Origin: Cyclonatronum proteinivorum
GTDB lineage: Bacteria > Bacteroidota > Rhodothermia > Balneolales > Cyclonatronaceae
Reading direction: 5' to 3'
Length of the DNA stretch: 64,000 nucleotides
Assembly: GCF_003353065.1 (NCBI RefSeq)
Contig: NZ_CP027806.1
Coordinates: forward strand, 310,001-374,000
Shown: positions 17,691 through 24,945 of the stretch, in pieces
Layout of the letters: every line of letters begins with the position of its first letter
How positions within the stretch are numbered: the stretch's first letter is position 1
Program-made: the position numbers and the translations under genes
Notes under the pieces: generated by a model
The model's database searches: none
What the model was told of the DNA's origin: nothing
The model's input: only the letters and a program-made list of their open reading frames with translations

Positions 17691-17770
17691 GGGTACTTAG
17701 GTACCCTTCCGCTGAGTTTTAAGCTTCGCCTTGCCAGCAAGAAAATTTCTTGGTGAATAATGCGGGGTAA
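17691..17770 (+). repeat. MITE family 1 solo arm (copy E) downstream of transposase
   Basis: 80 bases beginning GGGTACTTAGGTACCC and ending in the MITE terminus. By eye it differs at only a few positions from the right arm of copy B (33611-33690). It includes GCTTCGCCTTGCCAGCAAG and AAAATTTCTTGGTGAATAAT, both shared with copies B and D. Confidence 0.88.
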
Positions 17771-17798
17771 ATCTTACGCAGTTTTCTGCACCAAACGC

Positions 17799-17837
17799 AA
17801 AAAGGCCGCTGATCCTGCAGGAACAGCGGCCTTTTTT
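17799..17837. terminator. Terminator of the htpX-end operon
   Basis: Inverted repeat AAAAAGGCCGCTG / CAGCGGCCTTTTTT (17799-17811 and 17824-17837) around a 12-base loop. It lies about 30 bases beyond the stop of the minus-strand htpX and terminates that long minus-strand run; the T-run on the other strand makes it bidirectional. Confidence 0.88.
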
Positions 17838-17867
17838 GAAATTTGGACTGACTAAAGCGGATAGCTA

Positions 17868-18749
17868 TCAGGCAGCTTCAAGGGCTTTGATACGCTCATC
17901 AAGCGGCGGATGGCTCATGAAAAGGGCCTGAATACCGCTGCGCTTGCCGGATGAAATCCCAAAGGCGTTCATAGACTCGGGCATTTGATCCGGTACCTGC
18001 GATTCCGCTTTGAGGTGCTTCAGCGCACTGATCATACCGGCTTTACCGCCAAGTTCAGCGCCTGCACGGTCGGCAACGAACTCGCGCTTCCGTGAGAACC
18101 ACATCACGATCATGGCGGCAAGAATACCGAGCACAATCTGCATCACAATGGTTACAACAAAGTAACCAATGCCGTAACCGCTGTCATTTTTGAGAATCTG
18201 ACGATCCACAATATGTCCGATAATGCGGGCAAAGAACATCACAAAAGTGTTAAGCACGCCCTGAATGAGGGTGAGCGTAATCATATCGCCATTGGCTACG
18301 TGACCAATTTCATGGCCCATAACGGCACGGATCTCATCTTTGCTGTAGCGTTCCAGCATGCCGGAGCTGATGGCAACGAGGGCGTTGTTACGGTTCCAGC
18401 CGGTTGCATAAGCATTTGCTTGCTGCATAGGAAAGATGGCGACTTCGGGCATGTCAATTCCGGCACGGGTTGCCATATCCCGAACTTCGTTAACAAGCCA
18501 GCGCTCTGCCTGCGACCGGGGATCGGTGATGACCTGTGCTTTCGTGCTCCACTTCGCTATTGGTTTGGAAAGTAAAAGCGAAATAACGGAGCCTATCATC
18601 CCGAAAACAAAACAGATGATGAGCAGGTTGGTAAGGTTGAGCGCCCCTGTTTCATCCAGGGTTGAGCCTACCCCCAAAATGCTCAGCACAATACCCGCAA
18701 CAATTATTATGGCGAGGTTGGTAAGCAGAAATAAGGCTATTCTGAACAT
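17868..18749 (-). CDS. htpX: Membrane zinc metalloprotease HtpX
   Basis: M48-family inner-membrane protease for quality control of damaged membrane proteins; 293 residues, the usual length. Two N-terminal membrane segments (about 4-27 and 40-60) precede the cytoplasmic catalytic region. Zinc ligands: HEIGH at residues 146-150 and the downstream glutamate of [12 protein letters not shown]. Two further hydrophobic segments (about 160-175 and 190-215) lie between them, as in HtpX. The C-terminus [14 protein letters not shown] is typical. It is the last gene of the minus-strand run, 66 bases after pheA, and is followed by a strong terminator. Confidence 0.96.
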   Translation of the reverse strand: MFRIALFLLTNLAIIIVAGIVLSILGVGSTLDETGALNLTNLLIICFVFGMIGSVISLLLSKPIAKWSTKAQVITDPRSQAERWLVNEVRDMATRAGIDMPEVAIFPMQQANAYATGWNRNNALVAISSGMLERYSKDEIRAVMGHEIGHVANGDMITLTLIQGVLNTFVMFFARIIGHIVDRQILKNDSGYGIGYFVVTIVMQIVLGILAAMIVMWFSRKREFVADRAGAELGGKAGMISALKHLKAESQVPDQMPESMNAFGISSGKRSGIQALFMSHPPLDERIKALEAA

Positions 18750-18815
18750 ATTTTATGTAATGGTTTAAGTGTTGAGTCGGTTGAAATTTGTGACCCTAAA
18801 CGACGCAGGGCCGGT

Positions 18816-19979
18816 TTATGATATGCGGGCCGGGTAGGTTCCCAGCACTTTGATGAAGCCGGAATGCTCCCGCAGTTTTTCAAGGGCTTCCGCGGCAGCC
18901 GGAGAAGCAAGATTTCCTTCGAAATCTATATAAAACAAATACTCCCACGGATTGCCCGGACTCGGACGCGATTCCAGCTTGGTAAGATTAAGATCGTATT
19001 CGTGTAAAATATTCAGGGCCTGCGCGAGTGCTCCTTTACGGTGTGCAGCACTCATGATAACGGACGTCTTGGTTTTGATTTGTCCGTCGCAAACAACAGG
19101 ATCCTTTGCAACAACTACGAAACGGGTAAAGTTTTCCTTCTGATTGGCAATGCTGTCACTTACTATGTGCAGCCCGTACAGCTCAGCGGCATTGCGGCTT
19201 GCGATGGCTGCCTGCGAAAGGTCATCGTCTTCCAGCACCTTCTTCGCTGCCATGGCCGTATCAAGGTAGGCTTCCACTTTGCAGTGATGCAGCTTTGAGA
19301 GATACTCTGAGCACTGCGCGATGGCCTGCGGGTGCGAGTAAATGCGCCTGATGTTGGAAACCGGCACTTCGCTGAGGGTTACGAGACAGTGCTGCACCCG
19401 GACAACTTCTTCGCCTACAATGTGCAAATCATGCTTGTGCAAGAGGTCGTAGGTGTCATTAATGGAACCGGCTGTGGTATTTTCGATAGGGAGCACGCCA
19501 TAGTGCAGGGAGCCGTTGTCAACGGCTTCGACTACGTCCCGGAAGGTTTCATGACCGATAGACAGCAGCTCATTGCGGCGCGAGCCGAAGTGCGTGTGCA
19601 CGGCGCGCTGACTGTACGCACCGTCCGTACCCTGATATCCGACGCGGAGCAGACTAAGGGCGTCGCGCAGGTTATGATGATCCATCAGGAAATCCGTCTG
19701 AAAGCGCACCGAGTAATCGATGATCTGACGGAAAAGGTTCATCGCGAAATATTTATCTACGCCCTGCTCCTGCGCTACGCGGCCTATGCGGCTTAGGATT
19801 TCATGCTCCCGCGATGGATCGCGCAGCACGGCTTGCTTGTCGCGCTTCAGGTGAGCCGTTTCCTGAATGAGCTTCTGCCGGAAAGCAAGCGCTTCAAGCA
19901 GGTTATGGTCAATACGGTCAAGCTCTTTACGGATATCACTTAGCTGTCTTTTTTCACTCATAGGTCTGATTTTCTGCAT
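18816..19979 (-). CDS. pheA: Chorismate mutase / prephenate dehydratase (P-protein)
   Basis: Bifunctional cytoplasmic enzyme that converts chorismate to prephenate and then phenylpyruvate for phenylalanine synthesis. Order: an AroQ-type chorismate mutase helix bundle (about residues 10-95, DIRKELDRIDHNLLEALAFRQKLI); prephenate dehydratase (about 112-290, with GYQGTDGAYSQ, LPIENTTAGSI and the catalytic TRF in NFTRFVVV); and a C-terminal ACT domain (about 300-380, GALAQALNILHEYDLNLTKLESRP) for phenylalanine feedback, with the ESRP regulatory motif present. An alternative start at 19961 (MSEKRQL) would remove six residues. It sits between queA (53 bases) and htpX (66 bases). Confidence 0.96.
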   Translation of the reverse strand: MQKIRPMSEKRQLSDIRKELDRIDHNLLEALAFRQKLIQETAHLKRDKQAVLRDPSREHEILSRIGRVAQEQGVDKYFAMNLFRQIIDYSVRFQTDFLMDHHNLRDALSLLRVGYQGTDGAYSQRAVHTHFGSRRNELLSIGHETFRDVVEAVDNGSLHYGVLPIENTTAGSINDTYDLLHKHDLHIVGEEVVRVQHCLVTLSEVPVSNIRRIYSHPQAIAQCSEYLSKLHHCKVEAYLDTAMAAKKVLEDDDLSQAAIASRNAAELYGLHIVSDSIANQKENFTRFVVVAKDPVVCDGQIKTKTSVIMSAAHRKGALAQALNILHEYDLNLTKLESRPSPGNPWEYLFYIDFEGNLASPAAAEALEKLREHSGFIKVLGTYPARIS

Positions 19980-20032
19980 TCATACACGGTGTCTTTTTAC
20001 TGCAAAAGGTGTGCCGTACTGTTGCTGCCTGT

Positions 20033-21031
20033 TTATATGAGCAGCATGGCATCCCCAAAAGAATAAAATCGGTAATTTTTCTGAATCGCGTGCGCATAGA
20101 TGTGGCGCATTTCGTCATAGCCCGCGAAAGCCGCAATCATCATGAGCAGCGTACTTTTGGGGAGGTGGAAGTTGGTGATCATGCTGTCCGTATGCCTGAA
20201 GCGATACCCCGGCTTAATGTAGATACCGGTATCTCCCGCCCCTGCGCTAAAACGCCGACCGTTGTCCGGCAGGGATTCGAGCACGCGTGTCGTTGTTGTG
20301 CCAACTGCCGTAATATGCTTCGCGGCGGAGAGCTTTTCGGCGGCCTGCGGCCCGACCATCCAGGATTCTGTGTGAAGCTTGTGCGCGCTGATGTCATCGG
20401 TTTTGACCGGTGCAAAGGTACCAAGGCCAACATGTAGGGTTACCTCAGCGGTTGGATGACCAGCTTCACGCAGCTCATCCAGCAGCTTGGTGGTGAAATG
20501 CAGGCCCGCTGTGGGCGCGGCTTTGCTGCCTTCAGGTTTAGCATACACGGTCTGATACCGCCCGGCAAGCGATTCATCCGGTGCAATGTAAGGCGGGAAA
20601 GGCGTGTTCCGGTGCGGCTCAAAGGCAGGGTGATCGAGCGGGAGGTTGAAGGTAAGCCTGCGCAGCCCGTCATCTTCAATATGATTTACCATAGCCCTGA
20701 TACTTTCTGTTAGCTGCACTTCCCTGCCAAGCTTAAACTTCCTGCCCGGACGCACCATCGCGTCAACCGTGTGCGGATTATGGGTGTGGGTGATAAACAC
20801 TTCCCGGTTTCCAAACAGCAGACGTGCCTTCTCAACCCGGCTGTTATTCATCACAAGCGTCGTGCCCGGGTGAAGAAACGCCCCAAGCTGATGAAAAACA
20901 GCATCGGTGATTTCTCCGGTTGACCGGCGATACACGAGCAGGCGGGCATGATCGCGGGGCTCAGCAGGCTTTTGGGCGATATGCTCCGCGGGCAGTTCGT
21001 AGTCAAAATCAGAAAGGGTAAAGGACCTCAT
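20033..21031 (-). CDS. queA: tRNA S-adenosylmethionine ribosyltransferase-isomerase QueA
   Basis: Transfers and isomerises the ribosyl moiety of S-adenosylmethionine onto preQ1 in tRNA to make epoxyqueuosine. 332 residues, family length. Conserved segments: FDYELPAEHIAQ (N-terminus), MNNSRVEKARL, FPPYI, RYQTVYAKPEGSKAAPTAGLHFT, VTLHVGLGTFAPV and the C-terminal DSMITNFHLPKSTLLMMIAAFAG. Its start overlaps the stop of the upstream HAD gene by four bases (ATGA type), so the two are translationally coupled. No other queuosine genes are in the window. Confidence 0.97.
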   Translation of the reverse strand: MRSFTLSDFDYELPAEHIAQKPAEPRDHARLLVYRRSTGEITDAVFHQLGAFLHPGTTLVMNNSRVEKARLLFGNREVFITHTHNPHTVDAMVRPGRKFKLGREVQLTESIRAMVNHIEDDGLRRLTFNLPLDHPAFEPHRNTPFPPYIAPDESLAGRYQTVYAKPEGSKAAPTAGLHFTTKLLDELREAGHPTAEVTLHVGLGTFAPVKTDDISAHKLHTESWMVGPQAAEKLSAAKHITAVGTTTTRVLESLPDNGRRFSAGAGDTGIYIKPGYRFRHTDSMITNFHLPKSTLLMMIAAFAGYDEMRHIYAHAIQKNYRFYSFGDAMLLI

Positions 21032-21774
21032 GATGAGACAGCAGGGGGGTTAAGGACCGCTTCACAAACCTGTTCCCAGCTTTCGCAAATAAGATCGGCG
21101 GTTGTGTCTTTTTTATGGAAGTCACTTACCCCGGTGTACAAAATGCCTTTGATCCCAAAACCCTGTGCGCCTTTAATATCGGTTTGCTGAATGTCTCCGA
21201 TGTGCCAGGAGCCCTGTGTGCCGGTTCCGGTTTCGTGCAGAATTTTTTCAAACATTTTGGGATGGGGCTTGCTCACGCCCACCTCATCCGAAAAAGCAAA
21301 AGCGGTAAAATGCTGCCCGAGACCGTGCGTATCCAGAAAAGCTTTCAGCACCCGTCCCGGAGAAAACATGGTATCTGAAATGATACCCAGCTTATAGTGC
21401 TGTGCAAGTTTGCTGACGGCTTCGGTAACACCCGGTGCCAGTTCAGGCGGACCGTCAAGCAGGGATTCTTCGTAAATATGCGCAAGATCACGCTGTTGCT
21501 GTGCTGTTACGGAAAGTTCGAGGTAATCAAGGGTGAAGCCTACCAGCTCGTACGAACCCGGTGTACGGGACTGCCCCAGCCAAATTTCGTCAAAACGCGC
21601 AGAGGCATGTGCATGGGCCTGTTTTACATCCGCTGCGGTAATGTCCTTCCCAAAAGACCCGGCCAGTTTGTGAAGCGCTTCAACCCTTCGCCGGGCGCGC
21701 TTTTCGCCATTGGTATGGGCGTTGACGATGGTGTTCCAGAAGTCGATTGAGATAAAAGCGTTGGCAGATTCCAT
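21028..21774 (-). CDS. HAD-superfamily hydrolase with unusual motif I
   Basis: 248-residue cytoplasmic haloacid-dehalogenase-fold protein. Motif I is SIDFWNTI: the nucleophile position is D11, but the usual general-acid aspartate two residues later is a tryptophan (W13). Motif II is IISDTMFSPG (threonine in place), the lysine motif is GVSKPHPKMFE, and motif IV is GDIQQTDIKGAQ. Everything except the general acid looks functional, so it may be a slow phosphatase, a different kind of hydrolase, or a binding protein. It overlaps queA by four bases and lies 67 bases after gmhB, so it belongs to the same run. Substrate unknown. Confidence 0.85.
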   Translation of the reverse strand: MESANAFISIDFWNTIVNAHTNGEKRARRRVEALHKLAGSFGKDITAADVKQAHAHASARFDEIWLGQSRTPGSYELVGFTLDYLELSVTAQQQRDLAHIYEESLLDGPPELAPGVTEAVSKLAQHYKLGIISDTMFSPGRVLKAFLDTHGLGQHFTAFAFSDEVGVSKPHPKMFEKILHETGTGTQGSWHIGDIQQTDIKGAQGFGIKGILYTGVSDFHKKDTTADLICESWEQVCEAVLNPPAVSS

Positions 21775-21841
21775 GATGAATAGTCAGGTTATTTTGGATG
21801 TTGCAGGCAAAGGGTGAGGGTTTGTTGTGTAAGCAGCTGTT

Positions 21842-22426
21842 TCAGGGGTGAAGGAGTTCTGGTTCACGCTGGAGCAACTGCGGCAGGTCATCGGCGATCG
21901 CGATATTTTGGGATGCACACCATCTCTCCAGCTCCTCCGAATAAAAGCGCGAACGCACCAGAAAAGGGCGAATGCCGAGTTTCAGGGCCGGTTTCAGATC
22001 ACTTGCCTTATCACCAACCATGAAAGACCGGCTCAGGTCGAGCTGATGTTCCAAAGCAGCACGTTCAAACAGACCGGTGCCGGGTTTGCGTTCTGCCAGC
22101 AGCGCCGGATCTTTGCCATTATGGAAATCAGGGTGCCAGGGGGCAATGTACCACCCGCTGATGTGCACGCCGCTTTCCGCAAGCTGACGGGCAGCATACG
22201 CATGGAGTGCTTCCACATCTTCCATAGAAAAACGGCCACGAGCAATGCCTGACTGATTGGTGACGACAATCAGCTTATACCCGGCACGCTGCAGCCGTAG
22301 GAGCGCATCCGGTACGCCGGGGATCCAGTCCCACTCATCGGGGCGGTGCACAAAATCGTGGTCAACATTCAGGGTGCCGTCCCGGTCAAGGAAACAGGCA
22401 GGCTGAAGAGCAGCAGTTGTGATCAT
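21842..22426 (-). CDS. gmhB: GmhB-type HAD phosphatase (heptose bisphosphate phosphatase family)
   Basis: Histidinol-phosphatase-type (HAD-IIIA) protein, 194 residues. It carries motif I FLDRDGTLN (nucleophile and general acid aspartates present), VVTNQSGIARG, a WHPDFHNG region in place of the canonical zinc loop, the lysine motif AERKPGTGLFERA and the acidic motif MVGDKASDLKPA. In the family it removes the 7-phosphate from D-glycero-D-manno-heptose 1,7-bisphosphate for lipopolysaccharide core synthesis. The four cysteines of the usual zinc site are not evident, so the exact substrate is less sure. It overlaps the upstream nudix gene by four bases. Confidence 0.82.
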   Translation of the reverse strand: MITTAALQPACFLDRDGTLNVDHDFVHRPDEWDWIPGVPDALLRLQRAGYKLIVVTNQSGIARGRFSMEDVEALHAYAARQLAESGVHISGWYIAPWHPDFHNGKDPALLAERKPGTGLFERAALEHQLDLSRSFMVGDKASDLKPALKLGIRPFLVRSRFYSEELERWCASQNIAIADDLPQLLQREPELLHP

Positions 22427-23064
22427 TCCCCGGATTGGTTTGTTTCAGAGAGTTTAAACGGCCCGTGCGCATGCCACCAGGCTTGGGTACGCAGCAATGA
22501 AACGATGGTCTTGGAATCGGTAATTTCGCCCGCATGAACCATTTCAACAGCCTGCCTGAACGGGAGACGAAAATGGGTCAGAAACTCGTCATCATCCATA
22601 TTGTCACGCCCAACCGTAAGGTTCCACGCGGCAAAGAGGTGAATTACTTCGTCGGAATATCCGATACAGGGGTGGAAAAAACCAACATAGTGCAGGTTCT
22701 GACAGGTGAGGCCGGTTTCTTCGGTTAGTTCCCGGCGGGCCGTCACTTCGGGCGGTTCACCCGCATCGAGTTTACCGGCAGGCACTTCCAGCAGCGCCTG
22801 TTTTACCGGATAGCGGTACTGACCCAGCAGCAGCACATCCCCGTTATCAAAAACAGGTAGCACAACCGAAGCACCCGGGTGCCGGATATACTCCCGCTTT
22901 GACAGGCTATGATCCGGAAGAATTACTTCATCCTGCCAGGCATCAAGCAGCACGCCTTTATAAACCTGTTTGCTGTTGTGCGGTATTTCTTTCAGCCAGG
23001 CTGATTTTTCAGCCCAATTTTCAATTTTGTCCAAAAAAAACCGGATATCTCGAAGTTCAGCCAA
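22423..23064 (-). CDS. Nudix hydrolase, ADP-sugar pyrophosphatase-like
   Basis: 213 residues. The Nudix box is complete: GKLDAGEPPEVTARRELTEE followed by TGL, matching G-x5-E-x7-REU-x-EE-x-GU. The preceding VLLLGQYRYPVKQALLEVPAG is typical of ADP-ribose pyrophosphatases of the NudF group, which cleave ADP-ribose to AMP and ribose 5-phosphate. It is the first gene of the minus-strand run and overlaps gmhB by four bases. It diverges from pgsA, with 137 bases between the two starts that must hold both promoters. Confidence 0.88.
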   Translation of the reverse strand: MAELRDIRFFLDKIENWAEKSAWLKEIPHNSKQVYKGVLLDAWQDEVILPDHSLSKREYIRHPGASVVLPVFDNGDVLLLGQYRYPVKQALLEVPAGKLDAGEPPEVTARRELTEETGLTCQNLHYVGFFHPCIGYSDEVIHLFAAWNLTVGRDNMDDDEFLTHFRLPFRQAVEMVHAGEITDSKTIVSLLRTQAWWHAHGPFKLSETNQSGE

Positions 23065-23201
23065 CCCTGTGTTCAGCTACTTTCCCAATGCAGGCTTAAT
23101 TACTCTTTACGTGTAAATTCGCGGGATTAGAAGTATCTTAGAAACTTGCTGAGATTGGCATTTATAATGCAATTTCACAAAATAACCTTTTAACACACAT
23201 T

Positions 23202-23789
23202 TTGGAAACTATCAAAGCCATTACCGATACCCGTATAAAGCCGACCAGACAAATCTGGACGGTAGGTAATTTTCTGTCCGTTTCCAGAATCCTTGCTCTG
23301 CCTATTCTGATTTGGCTGCATTATAACAATGATTTTCAGCCGAATTTTGAAATGAAGCTGGTTGTGGCATACATCATCCTGTCGGACTTCCTTGATGGCT
23401 TCGCTTCCCGCGCGCTCAATCAGGTCAGCGAGATGGGTAAATGGCTTGATCCGCTGGCCGACAAAGCTTGTGCGGGCATTTTGTTTGCCTACGTATGGTG
23501 GATCGGTATGGTACCGAGCTGGCTCTTCGGCTTTATTATTCTTCGGGATGTGCTCATCCTTGCCGGCTCACTCTTAATCAAGCAGAAAAGAGGTAAAGTT
23601 GCCATGTCGATGATGGCGGGTAAAATTGCGGTCAACATCCTTGCCCTGTACTGGCTCGCCCTTGTATTTACCAATGCCGAAACCCTCATCCTCGTATTAA
23701 AATATGCCAGTGTACTCATGCTTGCTTATTCGAGCTACATTTATCTGAAACGGGGCTATGAAATAATGCAGGGTGCGCAGTACGACTGA
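23202..23789 (+). CDS. pgsA: CDP-diacylglycerol-glycerol-3-phosphate phosphatidyltransferase
   Basis: Inner-membrane enzyme making phosphatidylglycerol phosphate, 195 residues with several membrane helices. The CDP-alcohol phosphotransferase motif is LDGFASRALNQVSEMGKWLD followed by PLADK, which fits DG-x2-(A/S)R-x8-G-x3-D-x3-D. The only upstream start in frame is a TTG at 23202; the next candidate is far inside. It is 68 bases before ftsY and probably cotranscribed. PgsA is the best fit, though other CDP-alcohol transferases share this motif. Confidence 0.85.
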   Translation: METIKAITDTRIKPTRQIWTVGNFLSVSRILALPILIWLHYNNDFQPNFEMKLVVAYIILSDFLDGFASRALNQVSEMGKWLDPLADKACAGILFAYVWWIGMVPSWLFGFIILRDVLILAGSLLIKQKRGKVAMSMMAGKIAVNILALYWLALVFTNAETLILVLKYASVLMLAYSSYIYLKRGYEIMQGAQYD

Positions 23790-23857
23790 GATTAGTTGAA
23801 TTTATTTTTAACATTCCGGCTGCAGCAGGCAGCTGAATTAAGCACAATCTGGTTGAA

Positions 23858-24820
23858 ATGAGTTTTTTAGAAAAATTAGGTTTTAAAAAAAAGGAAGAGC
23901 GTCTTAAAGACGGTCTTGAAAAAAGCCGTACAGGCCTGCTCAGCAAGCTTGGCAAAGCCGTAATCGGGAAAGATACCGTTGATGATGAGGTGCTGGATGA
24001 TCTGGAGGAGGTACTCATTACTTCCGATGTTGGCGTAGCAACAACCCTCAAAATTATCCGCCGCATAGAAGCGCGGGTGAAAAAGGACAAGTATCTGAAT
24101 ACCAGCGAACTGCAGCAAATTCTGAGAGAAGAAATTATTGCGCTGTTACGGGAGAACGACACGGACAAACCGGCTGAATTCGGAGCCGAAACGCCCGCTA
24201 AACCGCATGTCATCATGGTTGTAGGTGTCAACGGTGTTGGAAAAACAACAACCATCGGCAAATTGGCCTGGCATTACAGGCAGGCTGACAAAAACGTGCT
24301 GCTGGGTGCCGCAGATACTTTCCGGGCGGCAGCCGTGAATCAGCTCACCATTTGGAGCGAACGCGCCGGGGTTCCGATTGTGCAGCAGGGACAAAATGCA
24401 GACCCGGCCGCAGTAGCTTACGATACCGTCGCTTCCGCCAAAAAACGCGGTGCCGATGTTGTGCTGATTGATACCGCAGGTCGCCTTCACAACAAAAAAG
24501 GCCTGATGGATGAGCTTTCTAAAATTAAGCGCGTTATGAGTAAAGTAGTACCGGAAGCACCGCATGAAGTGCTGCTTGTTCTTGATGCCTCAACGGGTCA
24601 AAATGCCATGCAGCAGGCCAAGGCGTTTACGCAGGCTGTGGATATCACCGGTCTGGCCTTAACCAAGCTTGATGGCACAGCTAAAGGGGGTATTGTTATT
24701 GGTATTTCATCTGAGCTTAATGTGCCGGTGAAGTACATCGGTGTAGGCGAACAGGCAGCTGATTTACAGGTATTTGACCGCGTAAGCTTTGTGAATGCAC
24801 TTTTTGATAAAACACCATAA
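23858..24820 (+). CDS. ftsY: Signal recognition particle receptor FtsY
   Basis: GTPase receptor that docks ribosome-SRP complexes at the membrane for cotranslational insertion. 320 residues, so a compact form without the long acidic A domain of enterobacterial FtsY. The N domain (about 10-100) contains LEEVLITSDVGV. The G domain has P-loop GVNGVGKTTT (123-132), the DTFRAAA motif, DTAGR, TKLDGTAKGG and the closing GVGEQAADLQVFD. It follows pgsA by 68 bases. Confidence 0.97.
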   Translation: MSFLEKLGFKKKEERLKDGLEKSRTGLLSKLGKAVIGKDTVDDEVLDDLEEVLITSDVGVATTLKIIRRIEARVKKDKYLNTSELQQILREEIIALLRENDTDKPAEFGAETPAKPHVIMVVGVNGVGKTTTIGKLAWHYRQADKNVLLGAADTFRAAAVNQLTIWSERAGVPIVQQGQNADPAAVAYDTVASAKKRGADVVLIDTAGRLHNKKGLMDELSKIKRVMSKVVPEAPHEVLLVLDASTGQNAMQQAKAFTQAVDITGLALTKLDGTAKGGIVIGISSELNVPVKYIGVGEQAADLQVFDRVSFVNALFDKTP

Positions 24821-24945
24821 CTATATGGCGAAGCAAAATATGCTCTTTAAATTTCAGGTATATTTTCGGCCTTGATTATATAAGGAGCGTTATCTTTATT
24901 AACATTTTTCCTTCATAAAAAAACAAACGGACGTAGGAATACTGT

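Larger units (their letters stand above)
16042..17770 (+). mobile_element. IS4-type insertion sequence (left end not identified)
   Basis: Comprises the AbrB-like gene, the transposase and a right flank ending GTGAATAATGCGGGGTAA at 17753-17770, which matches the MITE terminal repeat with one change. A matching left end (CCCGCATTATTCAC) was sought between 14.7 and 16.04 kb and not found, so the element is either left-truncated, or has an unlike left end, or inserted beside a MITE arm. Confidence 0.6.
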
